From NCBI RefSeq assembly GCF_035784015.1, contig NZ_JALKOW010000006.1: DNA of 64,000 nt; one strand, given 5' to 3'. The notes below the pieces were generated by a model. The model worked only from the letters and a program-made list of their open reading frames with translations. It did no database searches and was not told the DNA's origin. Below, in pieces: positions 8,341-16,734 of this stretch. How positions within the stretch are numbered: the first letter of the stretch is position 1; each line of letters begins with the position of its first letter. Both the position numbers and the translations under genes were made by a program. The stretch is from Comamonas sp009360615. GTDB taxonomy: Bacteria; Pseudomonadota; Gammaproteobacteria; Burkholderiales; Burkholderiaceae_C.

Positions 8341-9864
8341 TCAGAACGAGTACTTGGCGGTCACAGACAGCTGGTCGCGGTCGGCCAGAGGGCGTGCACG
8401 CAAGGCATCTGCAGAAGGATTGCCCAGGTAGTTGATATAGGCCACGTTGATCGAGAAATTGCTCTTGCGCACAAAGGTGGCGCCAAGGCTCAACCGGCTG
8501 TCGCTCTGGCCGCCGCCGAAGGTGCCGACCAGGGAGCGGCCCCGCAGTTGCGACTGATAGCTGATGGGAATGCTCAGGTCCCAACCTTCGAAGATGCCGG
8601 GATAGCCCAGCGTCAGGGTCGCGCCGGCCACCAGGGAGTTGCGGGTCTTGAAGTTCAGGTTATCGGTGGAGCTGCCATCGGCCACGCTGATCACGCGGGA
8701 GCCGGAGATTTCGGCGGCCAGGGACATGTCGTCCGCGATACCGGTACGGCCGATATTGAAGATACCGCCGACGTTGCCCTGAACCACATCGCCGCGCACC
8801 GCCACACCGTTGCCGTTGAGCACGGGCGTGCCTTTGCGGTAGCTGGCTTCACCAAAGGCGGAAAACTTGCCGAACGTCGTGCTGACGGTCGTTCCCAGCA
8901 TCTTGATGTCGTCGAAATAGCGCACCTGGTAGCCCGTCGGTATTGCGCCATTCATGTTCACGACCAGCGAGGGAGTGCGGTCGTTGTAGTTCAGGTAGTA
9001 CAGGCCGACTTCCGTTTCGTCGGTCACGCGGTAGCGCCCGCCGATACCCCACTGGCCCGCACTGCTGGGGCGGATGTCATTGCCGCGTCGCAGGCCGCGA
9101 CAGGTTGCACCGTTGTAGACGCCCAGGCAGGAGGCACCCGGTCCCAAGGCATTGCTGGTGCTGGTGTACATGCCGGGAGCAGGCAGCAGCGTCTCATGGA
9201 AGCCGAACTGGTAGTGGCCCAGCAGCGAGAGATTGGGGCTGACTTCCAGCGACGCCGAGATCTGGTCTTCAGGCAGCAGGATTTCCTTGACTTCGGCGCC
9301 GGGCGAGGCCGCTTTTGCCGCATCGCTGGGACCCTGGGCTGCAGCGATATTGGCGAAATACATGGACTCGCCCCAGTTCACCACCTGCTTGCCCAGACGT
9401 ACCGTGGCGCGGGTCTCCCCCATGTTGAAGCTGGTGTAGGCGTAGGTATCCAGCAGGCGCGAATAGCCGCCGCCATAGCGCTTGGCACCGGAGTTGAACT
9501 GGTCCACGGGACCGGGCGTGCTGATCGGGCCCTTGTTGTCATTGCGCTGGTGATAGACGTCGTCATAGAAGGTGCTGGCATTCAGCACGAAGCCGCTATC
9601 GCCTTTGGACAGCTTGCTCTCCCAGACGGCACCCAGGCGGTTGGCCGTCAGCGCACCCTTCTTGAAGTTGTTGTTGCCGTCCGTGTTCAGCACCGGCGAC
9701 GGGTTGTCCAGACGGACACCCAGGCCATAGCTCACGTTCAGACGCCAGTCGAACTTGAGACCATCGCCCAGCTCGACAGTCTCCCCCGCCTGAACCGCTC
9801 CCGCGCCCAGAGACAGCAGCGCCGCCACTGCGATGGGAGTGAGTTTCTTCATGTTGTTTTTCAT
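8341..9864 (-). CDS. DUF1302 family envelope protein
   Basis: The 507-residue protein begins with a signal peptide (MKNNMKK, hydrophobic core, cleavage near AVQA, residue 26). The rest is rich in alternating polar/hydrophobic strands with Gly, Asn and aromatic residues and ends in ...VTAKYSF. A C-terminal Phe is typical of outer-membrane beta-barrels. DUF1302 proteins nearly always pair with DUF1329, encoded 23 bp upstream here, and occur in clusters for hydrophobic substrates. An outer-membrane steroid uptake channel or receptor is the natural inference. A second in-frame ATG at 9852 is an alternative start. Confidence 0.9.
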   Translation of the reverse strand: MKNNMKKLTPIAVAALLSLGAGAVQAGETVELGDGLKFDWRLNVSYGLGVRLDNPSPVLNTDGNNNFKKGALTANRLGAVWESKLSKGDSGFVLNASTFYDDVYHQRNDNKGPISTPGPVDQFNSGAKRYGGGYSRLLDTYAYTSFNMGETRATVRLGKQVVNWGESMYFANIAAAQGPSDAAKAASPGAEVKEILLPEDQISASLEVSPNLSLLGHYQFGFHETLLPAPGMYTSTSNALGPGASCLGVYNGATCRGLRRGNDIRPSSAGQWGIGGRYRVTDETEVGLYYLNYNDRTPSLVVNMNGAIPTGYQVRYFDDIKMLGTTVSTTFGKFSAFGEASYRKGTPVLNGNGVAVRGDVVQGNVGGIFNIGRTGIADDMSLAAEISGSRVISVADGSSTDNLNFKTRNSLVAGATLTLGYPGIFEGWDLSIPISYQSQLRGRSLVGTFGGGQSDSRLSLGATFVRKSNFSINVAYINYLGNPSADALRARPLADRDQLSVTAKYSF

Positions 9865-9887
9865 AGTGAGTCGCTCGTTGATAAAAC

Positions 9888-11267
9888 TTAGTTGCCCGCG
9901 TTGCGTGCGGCTTCGGGTGTAAACATGGCGGGCACGAGATCACCCTTGTTCAGGATCGGACCCTTGGGGCGCTCCTGAAAAAGGTTGTAGCCCATGTAAC
10001 CGCCGGAGTTCAGGTCGTGATAGAAGGACGTGCCTGCATGCCAGGCCTTGATGTCGGGCGAGTAGTAGTAGTTGATGAACGCGTGCTGCCACAACTGGCC
10101 CCGTGTGTCATACATATCGGACGCCACGGCCTGACCGGTGTCTTCATCGACAAACAGAACACGCTTGCCGTAGACATGGCGGAAGCCCTCCTTGAGCGTG
10201 CCCTCCACCACCCAGACACGGCGCAGCTCGTAGCGCATGAAATCAGGATTGGCATGCCCGGGCTTGAGCAGATCGGCGTACTTCACCGTAGGCTGGTGAA
10301 TCTTGAAGTTGTTGGCGGGGATGTACATTTCCTTCTTGCCAACCAGCTTCCAGTTGTAGCGCTCGGGGGAGCCATTGGCCAGGCGATCGGAGTCAATCGT
10401 CAGCTTGCCGCCGGTGCCAGGCATGGGCTGGTCAAAGCCGTATTCGGGAACCTGCCGCACGCGACGTGTGCCGGGGTCGTAAGACCATGCCAGACGCTTG
10501 TCCTTGGCAAAGTTCACCGGTTCGACCGTGTGGGTCACACCACCTTTTTCGCGCTCCGGAGCCAGCACGCGAGTGCGGCTATAGGCCATCACACCTTCCA
10601 CAGGCTTGCCAAGACTGGAGGGCAGGCTGTCCACGCTCAGATTGATGTTCTCCTGGCGACCCCAGGCAATGGATCCATCGGACATCACGTTCGCCATGTC
10701 GCGAACAATGTGCTCGTTGTACGCACGCGTGGGCAGCAGGTTGTTCCAGACCACTTCCAGGCCGGTCTTGGGAATCGGGAAGTTGATGGCCCCCAGGCTG
10801 CCCTTGATGCTGTTGCCGTCGGGATTTACCTCGGATTCCAGTGCGTTCTTCTTGGCGACCGCGCAGACTTCGTCCGTATAGCGGAAATCGCGATGCCCCT
10901 TGTAGACCGGAATCTGCATGGTCTTGGGGTACTTCTGGAACATCGCTTTCTGGCCGGGGCTGAGCTTGTCGCCATACTTTTCGATGTTCTCTGCGGTGAT
11001 CACGAAGAGAGGCTTCTCATCGGCATAGATATCCACGGGATGCTTGCCGCTGGCTTGGACATGGGCCACGCCGGTAGGTGCGCCCGCCCACTTGCCGGTG
11101 AATTCGGGAATCGAGCCTTCCTTGTTGCCGGCCTTGATAGCCCCCACGCATGTCAATTCCTTGCCCAACTGCTCTGCCTCGCTCGCCGGCACCTTGGCCC
11201 ATACCGACGACGCAACCATCAGGCCGACTGCCACTGCGAGCGGAGTCCTGGCTGTCACAAACTTCAT
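9888..11267 (-). CDS. DUF1329 family exported protein
   Basis: The 459-residue protein has a clear signal peptide (about residues 1-25, ending SVWAK). The body matches the DUF1329 family, which resembles LolB/LolA-like lipid-binding folds and is thought to be periplasmic or outer-membrane associated. The ATG follows an AGGAGACAGAG ribosome binding site. It is the first gene of the DUF1329-DUF1302 unit, and an operator copy lies 126 bp upstream. With the YCF48-MMPL pair encoded divergently from the same 11-kb block it could complete an inner-to-outer membrane path for steroids. Molecular function is not established for the family. Confidence 0.9.
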   Translation of the reverse strand: MKFVTARTPLAVAVGLMVASSVWAKVPASEAEQLGKELTCVGAIKAGNKEGSIPEFTGKWAGAPTGVAHVQASGKHPVDIYADEKPLFVITAENIEKYGDKLSPGQKAMFQKYPKTMQIPVYKGHRDFRYTDEVCAVAKKNALESEVNPDGNSIKGSLGAINFPIPKTGLEVVWNNLLPTRAYNEHIVRDMANVMSDGSIAWGRQENINLSVDSLPSSLGKPVEGVMAYSRTRVLAPEREKGGVTHTVEPVNFAKDKRLAWSYDPGTRRVRQVPEYGFDQPMPGTGGKLTIDSDRLANGSPERYNWKLVGKKEMYIPANNFKIHQPTVKYADLLKPGHANPDFMRYELRRVWVVEGTLKEGFRHVYGKRVLFVDEDTGQAVASDMYDTRGQLWQHAFINYYYSPDIKAWHAGTSFYHDLNSGGYMGYNLFQERPKGPILNKGDLVPAMFTPEAARNAGN

Positions 11268-11393
11268 CTCTGTCTCCTAGGTTCTAGAACTTATTTCCCG
11301 GGGGTGCTACAAACGAGGTACATCGCCTCGTGCAATCCCAATGGTTTTGCCGTTTGCAGGCAGTTGCATACTGCGTCAGCAGCTCTGTTCAAC

Positions 11394-11409
11394 CATCGTC
11401 TGAGTTGAC
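11394..11409 (-). promoter_or_regulatory. Recurrent operator copy 4
   Basis: On the minus strand it reads GTCA-ACTC-AGAC-GATG, 126 bp upstream of the DUF1329 start. This is the longest spacing seen, so the 5' leader may be longer here. Confidence 0.6.
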
Positions 11410-11467
11410 TACTGACAGACCCTAGAGACCTAGTCCACATGGGTCATTCCAAGCGTCCTGCCCCATG

Positions 11468-11502
11468 AAAAAGCCTGCTGGTGCGAGAAGCAGCAGCAGG
11501 CT
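11468..11502 (-). terminator. Terminator of the 11-gene operon
   Basis: A 9-bp perfect stem (AGCCTGCTG / CAGCAGGCT) with a 13-base loop is followed on the minus strand by five T. It stands 45 bp after the stop of the last ligase gene and so ends the long side-chain operon. Confidence 0.82.
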
Positions 11503-11546
11503 CAGTACGGGAAATCGGAATCGATCCAGACCGCCCCATCGGGGCG

Positions 11547-13253
11547 TCAGATCAGCAGGTGTGAACACTCCTGGCGAATCGATGCCTTGAGCATCTTGCC
11601 GGCGGGATTGCGCGGTAAAGGCTCGGCACGCACCACGATCCGGCTCGGTACCTTGTAGCTTGCCAGCCGCTGTGCCACGAAATCGCGCAGAAGCTCCGGC
11701 GTGACCTCGCTGGAGGGCTTGCCGACCACCACCGCCACGACCTGCTCGCCTGTGACCTCGTGCGGCATGGAGAACACGGCCGCCTCCTCCAGCGACTCAT
11801 GCTGCAACAGGCAGGCCTCGACCTCGGCCGCAGCAATCTTTTCACCGCTTCGGTTGATCACATCCTTGATGCGGTCGACGATGGTTAGGAAGCCCTCTTC
11901 GTTCAGGAAGCCTATATCTCCGGTACGGAACCAGCCGCCCTGCATGGCCTTGGCCGTGGCCTCCTCGTCACCGCAGTAACGCTCCATCAGGGTCACGCCA
12001 CGCAGCCAGATTTCGCCGCTCTGCCCCACCGGCAAGACGGCTCCATCCAGATCGGCAATGCGTACCTCGATGATGGGCGACAGCACCCCCGCGCTATGCG
12101 GGTGCGCCTCGAACATGCGTCCCGAGCTGCCTGCGCAGACGCCGTTGGACTCGGTCAGGCCGAAACCAATGCCCGACATGCGCCCTTTGAACTTGGCCAG
12201 CACCTCATCGATGAGACGCGGGTGCAGTCCTGCTCCGCCAAATCCGACACCGGAGAGATTGCCGGAGCTCTCAGCCTGCTCGAAGCCCGGCAGACCAATC
12301 AGCTGCTGAACCATGCTGGGCGCACCGTTGAACTGCGTGACTTTCTCCTTGCGAATCAGCTCGGCGGCCTTCGCCGGTTCCCATCGGTGCACAAAAATCA
12401 GACGGCGACCATGGCGCAGACTGACCAGCAGCTGGGCATGCAGGCCGCTGACGTGGAACAGCGGCACCGCCGACAGGGTCGTGGGCTGGAGCTGTCGCGC
12501 CATGATCGCGGCGATGGCGTCCGGCGACGTCATGGCCGCCACGGCGCCGATGAAGTCGATGTTGAAGATGCCCTGGCACACGGCGCGGTGTGTCGACTCC
12601 ACACCCTTGGCACGGCTGGTGGCACCCGATGTGAACAGAATCAGCGCAGGGGCGTCGGCACTCAGCGATGGCGACACGAAGCCATCATGGCCTCCGGCCG
12701 TCAGCTCCTGCCAGCTCAGATCGCCCCCCTCGCCATCCACCACCACCGTCTTGATGGCCGTTCGTGCAACGGCCTCGACGACGCGCGCATGCCGGTCTGC
12801 GTCGCAGAACAGCAGCACCGGGCGGGTATCCTCCAGATTGGCCATCAGCTCGCTGCTCAGCCCAAAGCTGTTCAGCGGAACCGGCACCGCGCCCAGCTGG
12901 GCTGCAGCCGCAAAGGCCACCGCCCACTCGGGACGGTTGCGCATGGCGATGGCCACCCGGTCTCCGGCCTTGATCCCGTGCCGCTTCTGCAAGCGGCTGG
13001 ACAGCGCATCGGCGGCCGCAAAGAAGCGATCGAAAGTCCAGCGATCCTCCCCATAGACCAGGAACTCGGCCGCACCGTGGACCCGGCCTGCGTCTATCAC
13101 CTGGGCAAGAGTTTGAAATGCATTGCGATAAGCGGCCACGCTGCGTCCGTCGGGCAGCGTGATCTGCTGCACTTCGAAGGCCGCGCCCGGCGCCGTCAGC
13201 TGCGCGCGAATGCGCCTGATCTGTTCACCCATGGAAACCAAGGCATCGCTCAT
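11547..13253 (-). CDS. AMP-forming acyl-CoA ligase
   Basis: The 568-residue ANL-superfamily enzyme has a variant P-loop FTSGATSRAKG near residue 212, an adenine motif GFGLTES near 358, and the TGD and DRIKD hinge motifs near 440-460. The C-terminal catalytic lysine motif PAGKMLK is near residue 555. It would activate a steroid carboxylate with ATP and CoA. It is the last gene of the operon that begins at 24286, 1 bp after an acyl-CoA dehydrogenase. Two ligases in one operon suit a pathway in which the side chain is activated twice. Its exact substrate cannot be assigned from the sequence. Confidence 0.9.
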   Translation of the reverse strand: MSDALVSMGEQIRRIRAQLTAPGAAFEVQQITLPDGRSVAAYRNAFQTLAQVIDAGRVHGAAEFLVYGEDRWTFDRFFAAADALSSRLQKRHGIKAGDRVAIAMRNRPEWAVAFAAAAQLGAVPVPLNSFGLSSELMANLEDTRPVLLFCDADRHARVVEAVARTAIKTVVVDGEGGDLSWQELTAGGHDGFVSPSLSADAPALILFTSGATSRAKGVESTHRAVCQGIFNIDFIGAVAAMTSPDAIAAIMARQLQPTTLSAVPLFHVSGLHAQLLVSLRHGRRLIFVHRWEPAKAAELIRKEKVTQFNGAPSMVQQLIGLPGFEQAESSGNLSGVGFGGAGLHPRLIDEVLAKFKGRMSGIGFGLTESNGVCAGSSGRMFEAHPHSAGVLSPIIEVRIADLDGAVLPVGQSGEIWLRGVTLMERYCGDEEATAKAMQGGWFRTGDIGFLNEEGFLTIVDRIKDVINRSGEKIAAAEVEACLLQHESLEEAAVFSMPHEVTGEQVVAVVVGKPSSEVTPELLRDFVAQRLASYKVPSRIVVRAEPLPRNPAGKMLKASIRQECSHLLI

Positions 13254-13254
13254 C

Positions 13255-14382
13255 TCAGAAACCTTTCAGTTGTGCAAAGCGGTTGCGGTGATAAATGCCA
13301 TCACCCAGCAGCCGCTGCAAAACGCGTGCCCGCTTGAAGAACAGACCAATATCCAGCTCATCCGTCACCCCGATGCCACCATGCAGCTGTATGGCCTCAT
13401 TGCACAGCCTCTCGCACAGGTCGGATGCCTTCGCCTTGGCCAGGCTGACCAGCGCGGGAACCTGGGCTTCGCTGCCGGAATCTATCGCTTCCAGGGCGGC
13501 CAGCACACTGCTCTGCAGCAGTTCAAGCTCCACATACAGGCGGGCTGCGCGGTGCTGCAATGCCTGGAACGAGCCGATCGGCACATCGAACTGAACGCGC
13601 TCCTTCAGATAGCTCACCGTCCGCTCGAACACCTCACGCAGCAGGCCCAGAGACTCCGCCGCCAGGCAGGCTCTGCCCCGGTCCAACACTTCCTCCAGCG
13701 CACGATCCGCCGGCCGGCCCACCAGCGCCATTTCAGAGCTCAGCGCCACCTTGTCAAACCGCACATGCGCCATGTTGCGGCTGTCGATCATGCGCATCGG
13801 GCTGACGCTGACACCCCGAGCGTCGGCGGGCACCAGCCACAAGCCGGGGACCCCTTCCTCGGACACCGCCAGGACCATGAAGCCCTTGGCACCCACGCCA
13901 TCCAGCACAAAGGACTTTTCACCGCACAGGCTCCAGCCCGAGGCGGTCCGCTCTGCCAGAGTGCCGGATCGATGGGCCGGATACTGCCCGGATGAGTCCT
14001 CCAGAGCCAGCGCCAGCCTGGCCTGGCCATTGGCCAGCAAAGGCAGCCACTGCGCCTGCTGGGCGGCAGAGCCCGCGCGAATGAGCAGCTCCGGTGCCAG
14101 CACGGCCTGGCTCAGAAGCGGCTGGGCCGACAGGTTGCGGCCAATGGCCTCAAACACCGCCCCCATGCCCAGATAGCCTACGTCCAGTCCTTGATGCGAC
14201 TCGGGCAGAACCGCCACGGGCCACCCCATCTCCACCATCTGCTGCCACAGCGGCGTATCAAAGCCCTGTTCCACCCTGGCATCCCGCAGGCGACGCTGCT
14301 GGGCCACAGGCGCTTCCTGCGCGAGAAAGGCTGCCGCGCTGTCCCTGAGCAGCTCCTGCTCCTGCGACAAAAGCATGGTCAT
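13255..14382 (-). CDS. Acyl-CoA dehydrogenase subunit (pair A)
   Basis: The 375-residue acyl-CoA dehydrogenase has a typical C-terminal helical domain with a QFDVPIGSFQ motif and an LHGGIG flavin-binding motif near residue 340. Its N-terminal half is diverged. In steroid degraders such short subunits form alpha2-beta2 complexes with an adjacent partner, here the gene 75 bp upstream. The start at 14382 is preferred because GGAGA lies just upstream of it; a frame-extending ATG at 14406 has no such site. The predicted role is one alpha,beta-desaturation of a steroid side chain. The partner relationship is inferred from adjacency. Confidence 0.87.
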   Translation of the reverse strand: MTMLLSQEQELLRDSAAAFLAQEAPVAQQRRLRDARVEQGFDTPLWQQMVEMGWPVAVLPESHQGLDVGYLGMGAVFEAIGRNLSAQPLLSQAVLAPELLIRAGSAAQQAQWLPLLANGQARLALALEDSSGQYPAHRSGTLAERTASGWSLCGEKSFVLDGVGAKGFMVLAVSEEGVPGLWLVPADARGVSVSPMRMIDSRNMAHVRFDKVALSSEMALVGRPADRALEEVLDRGRACLAAESLGLLREVFERTVSYLKERVQFDVPIGSFQALQHRAARLYVELELLQSSVLAALEAIDSGSEAQVPALVSLAKAKASDLCERLCNEAIQLHGGIGVTDELDIGLFFKRARVLQRLLGDGIYHRNRFAQLKGF

Positions 14383-14457
14383 ATTCCGGTCTCCATTTCT
14401 TTTCATGATCCACTGCGCTGGCGCCGCAGCAGGACAAGCCCTGCTGCAGCCAGCGGC

Positions 14458-15654
14458 TCAAGGCAGCTCCAGCACCCGCTTGGCGATGATGTTGAGCTGT
14501 ACCTCCGAACTGCCGCCGGCAATCGTGTAGCTCTTGGAGCGCAGCCAGGCGCGGCCTACCTCGATCTCTTCGGCCGTGAGGCCATTGCCGGCTTCCCAAC
14601 CCAGGCCACGCAAGCCCAGCACCTGCTGCAGCAGCTCGTACTTGGCAACTTCCTGCTCGGTCTGCACCAGCTTCATGATGCTGGAAGGCCCCGTCACATC
14701 CTGGCGCGCCAGCGCCTTTTCGGTGACCCGACGATGGGTCAGTGCGAAGGCCTGCGCATCCATCAGCAGCCCGGCCAGCCTGTCACGCAGCGCACCATCG
14801 CGGATCTGCCCCTGCTCATCCAGCATATAGGGCAATGCGGTCGCCAGAGCATCGTGCGAGGGCGCCCCCCCTTCCGTGAACTTGGACATGGCGGCGCGTT
14901 CGTGCTGCAGCAGTTTCTTGGCCAACGCCCAGCCTTCGCCTTCCCGGCCCACGAGCTGGCGCACCGGCACGCGCACATCGTCGAAAAAGACCTGACAGAA
15001 GCTGGACTTTCCGCTGATCAGCTCTATGGGCTTGACCGTAACGCCGGGGCTCTTCATGTCGATCAGCAAAAAGCTGATGCCGTCCTGCTTCCTGCCTTCG
15101 CTGCTGGTACGCACCAACGCGTACATCCAGTCGCCCTTGTCTCCGTCCGACGTCCAGATCTTGCCCCCGTTGACGATATAGGCATCGCCCTGCTCGTCCG
15201 TCACGCGCCTGGCCGAGGTCTTGAGACTGGCAAGATCCGAGCCTGCATTGGGCTCCGAAAATCCCTGGCACCAGCGCTGCTCCCCTCGCGTCATGGGCAC
15301 CAGGTGTTCGAGCTTTTGCTCGTGCGTTCCAGCCTCCACCAGGACCGGCCCCAGCATCCACACGCCCAGGTTGTACTGGGGCTGCCGGCAGCCGAGACGG
15401 GCCATCTCCGTGTCCAGGATTCGAGCCTGCTGGGGGGTGAGACCACCTCCGCCGTACTCCCTCGGCCAGGACGGAGCAAACCAGCCACGGTCGCGCATGC
15501 GCTCGAACCACAGCTTCTGGTCCTCGTTCATGAACTGCAGCCTGGAGCTGCCCCAGACCATCTCCTCGGAGACTATGGGCCGGCGCATGCTCGCAGGACA
15601 GTTTTCCTCCAGCCACTGCGCCACTTCTTGTTTGAATGTTTCCAGGTCCGTCAT
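14458..15654 (-). CDS. Acyl-CoA dehydrogenase subunit (pair A)
   Basis: The 398-residue protein has the full acyl-CoA dehydrogenase signature: SEPNAGSDL near residue 133, the WTSDG segment near 165, and a C-terminal AGGSSEVQ motif near 382 that contacts flavin. It resembles FadE-type subunits that carry the better-preserved FAD and substrate sites in heteromeric steroid dehydrogenases. The ATG follows GTGAGGAAGCC. It lies between an MBL-fold hydrolase and the smaller dehydrogenase subunit and probably pairs with the latter. Confidence 0.9.
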   Translation of the reverse strand: MTDLETFKQEVAQWLEENCPASMRRPIVSEEMVWGSSRLQFMNEDQKLWFERMRDRGWFAPSWPREYGGGGLTPQQARILDTEMARLGCRQPQYNLGVWMLGPVLVEAGTHEQKLEHLVPMTRGEQRWCQGFSEPNAGSDLASLKTSARRVTDEQGDAYIVNGGKIWTSDGDKGDWMYALVRTSSEGRKQDGISFLLIDMKSPGVTVKPIELISGKSSFCQVFFDDVRVPVRQLVGREGEGWALAKKLLQHERAAMSKFTEGGAPSHDALATALPYMLDEQGQIRDGALRDRLAGLLMDAQAFALTHRRVTEKALARQDVTGPSSIMKLVQTEQEVAKYELLQQVLGLRGLGWEAGNGLTAEEIEVGRAWLRSKSYTIAGGSSEVQLNIIAKRVLELP

Positions 15655-15666
15655 GGCTTCCTCACC

Positions 15667-16734
15667 TCAGGCCAAAGAGAAATACGCAATCTTGCCTTCA
15701 CCCGCGGTGCGCAACAGCACTCCGTCCTGGTGAAGCAGGTTCAAATGGGCTATCGTTTCCCCTAGGGCCATCAGACGGTCCACGGGGGTGCGCAGCCGGG
15801 GAAAGAGCACCGGCACCAGTTCGGCAGCCGTGGCCCGGCCCACCCGGCCCAGATGCCCGGTCAGCAGCGCAAACTGCTCGGCATGGTGCTCCAGCACCTG
15901 CGCCAGGCGTTCGTGCAGACCGTAGAACACCCCCTGATGCGAGGGCAGCACCAGCGTGTCGGCCGGCAGCTCGCGCAGTCGATGCAGCGAATCGAGCCAG
16001 CGCCTGAGGGGATTGCCCTCGGGCTCGATGGGGCTGACCATCACGTTCGAGGTGATGCGCGGCAGCACCTGATCCCCGGCCAGCAGAATGCCGTCGTCCT
16101 CACAGTACAGGCAGGCATGCTCGGGCGAGTGTCCTTCACCCAGCACGATGCGCCACTGGCGCTCCCCGATCTGCAGCAGCTCGCCCGGGTGAATGCGCTG
16201 GTAGTGGCTGGGCTGCCTGGGCATGAACGGGTCCTTGCGCATCGCCGCCAGCATGCTGTCCAGCTCCTCGCTGCTCACCCCTGCACGGGCATAGAACTCC
16301 CGATGCGCCTCGGGCAGCGGATCGGGCGGCGGCCCCATCAGCGAGCGCAGCATCATGAACTCTCCGGAGGTCATGAGCAGCGGCACGCCAAAGCGCTCCT
16401 GCAGCCACCATGCCGCCCCCGCATGGTCATAGTGGCAGTGAGTGCAGATCACCCGGGTCAGAGGCTGTCCGGCCAGCTTCTGCGAAAAGATCTTCTCCCA
16501 CAGCTCGAAGGTGCCTGGAATGCCCAGTCCCGTATCCACCAGTGCCCAGCCGTCGCCGTCCCTGAGCAGATAGACATTGATGTGGTCCAGGGCCATGGGC
16601 ATGGGCATGCGCAGCCACAGCAGGCCTGGCACGATCTCCACATGGCTGCCATCGGCTGCGGGCGGCACCAAGGGGTAGCGCAGCACATCTGCGGGCTTGG
16701 CCCGTACGCGCTCCTGCGCGACGACGCTAGCCAC
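15667..16734 (-). CDS. MBL-fold metallohydrolase
   Basis: This 355-residue metallo-beta-lactamase-fold hydrolase has an intact THCHYDHAG metal motif near residue 100, a later GEGHSPEH segment near 200 and GDQ near 222. It starts at a GTG with an excellent GAGGAGG site and overlaps the upstream ligase gene by 8 bp, so translation is coupled. The family includes glyoxalase-II-like and lactone or thioester hydrolases. Inside a CoA-ligase/dehydrogenase operon, a thioesterase that frees CoA from dead-end steroid-CoA intermediates is plausible. A lactonase is the alternative. Confidence 0.85.
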   Translation of the reverse strand: MASVVAQERVRAKPADVLRYPLVPPAADGSHVEIVPGLLWLRMPMPMALDHINVYLLRDGDGWALVDTGLGIPGTFELWEKIFSQKLAGQPLTRVICTHCHYDHAGAAWWLQERFGVPLLMTSGEFMMLRSLMGPPPDPLPEAHREFYARAGVSSEELDSMLAAMRKDPFMPRQPSHYQRIHPGELLQIGERQWRIVLGEGHSPEHACLYCEDDGILLAGDQVLPRITSNVMVSPIEPEGNPLRRWLDSLHRLRELPADTLVLPSHQGVFYGLHERLAQVLEHHAEQFALLTGHLGRVGRATAAELVPVLFPRLRTPVDRLMALGETIAHLNLLHQDGVLLRTAGEGKIAYFSLA

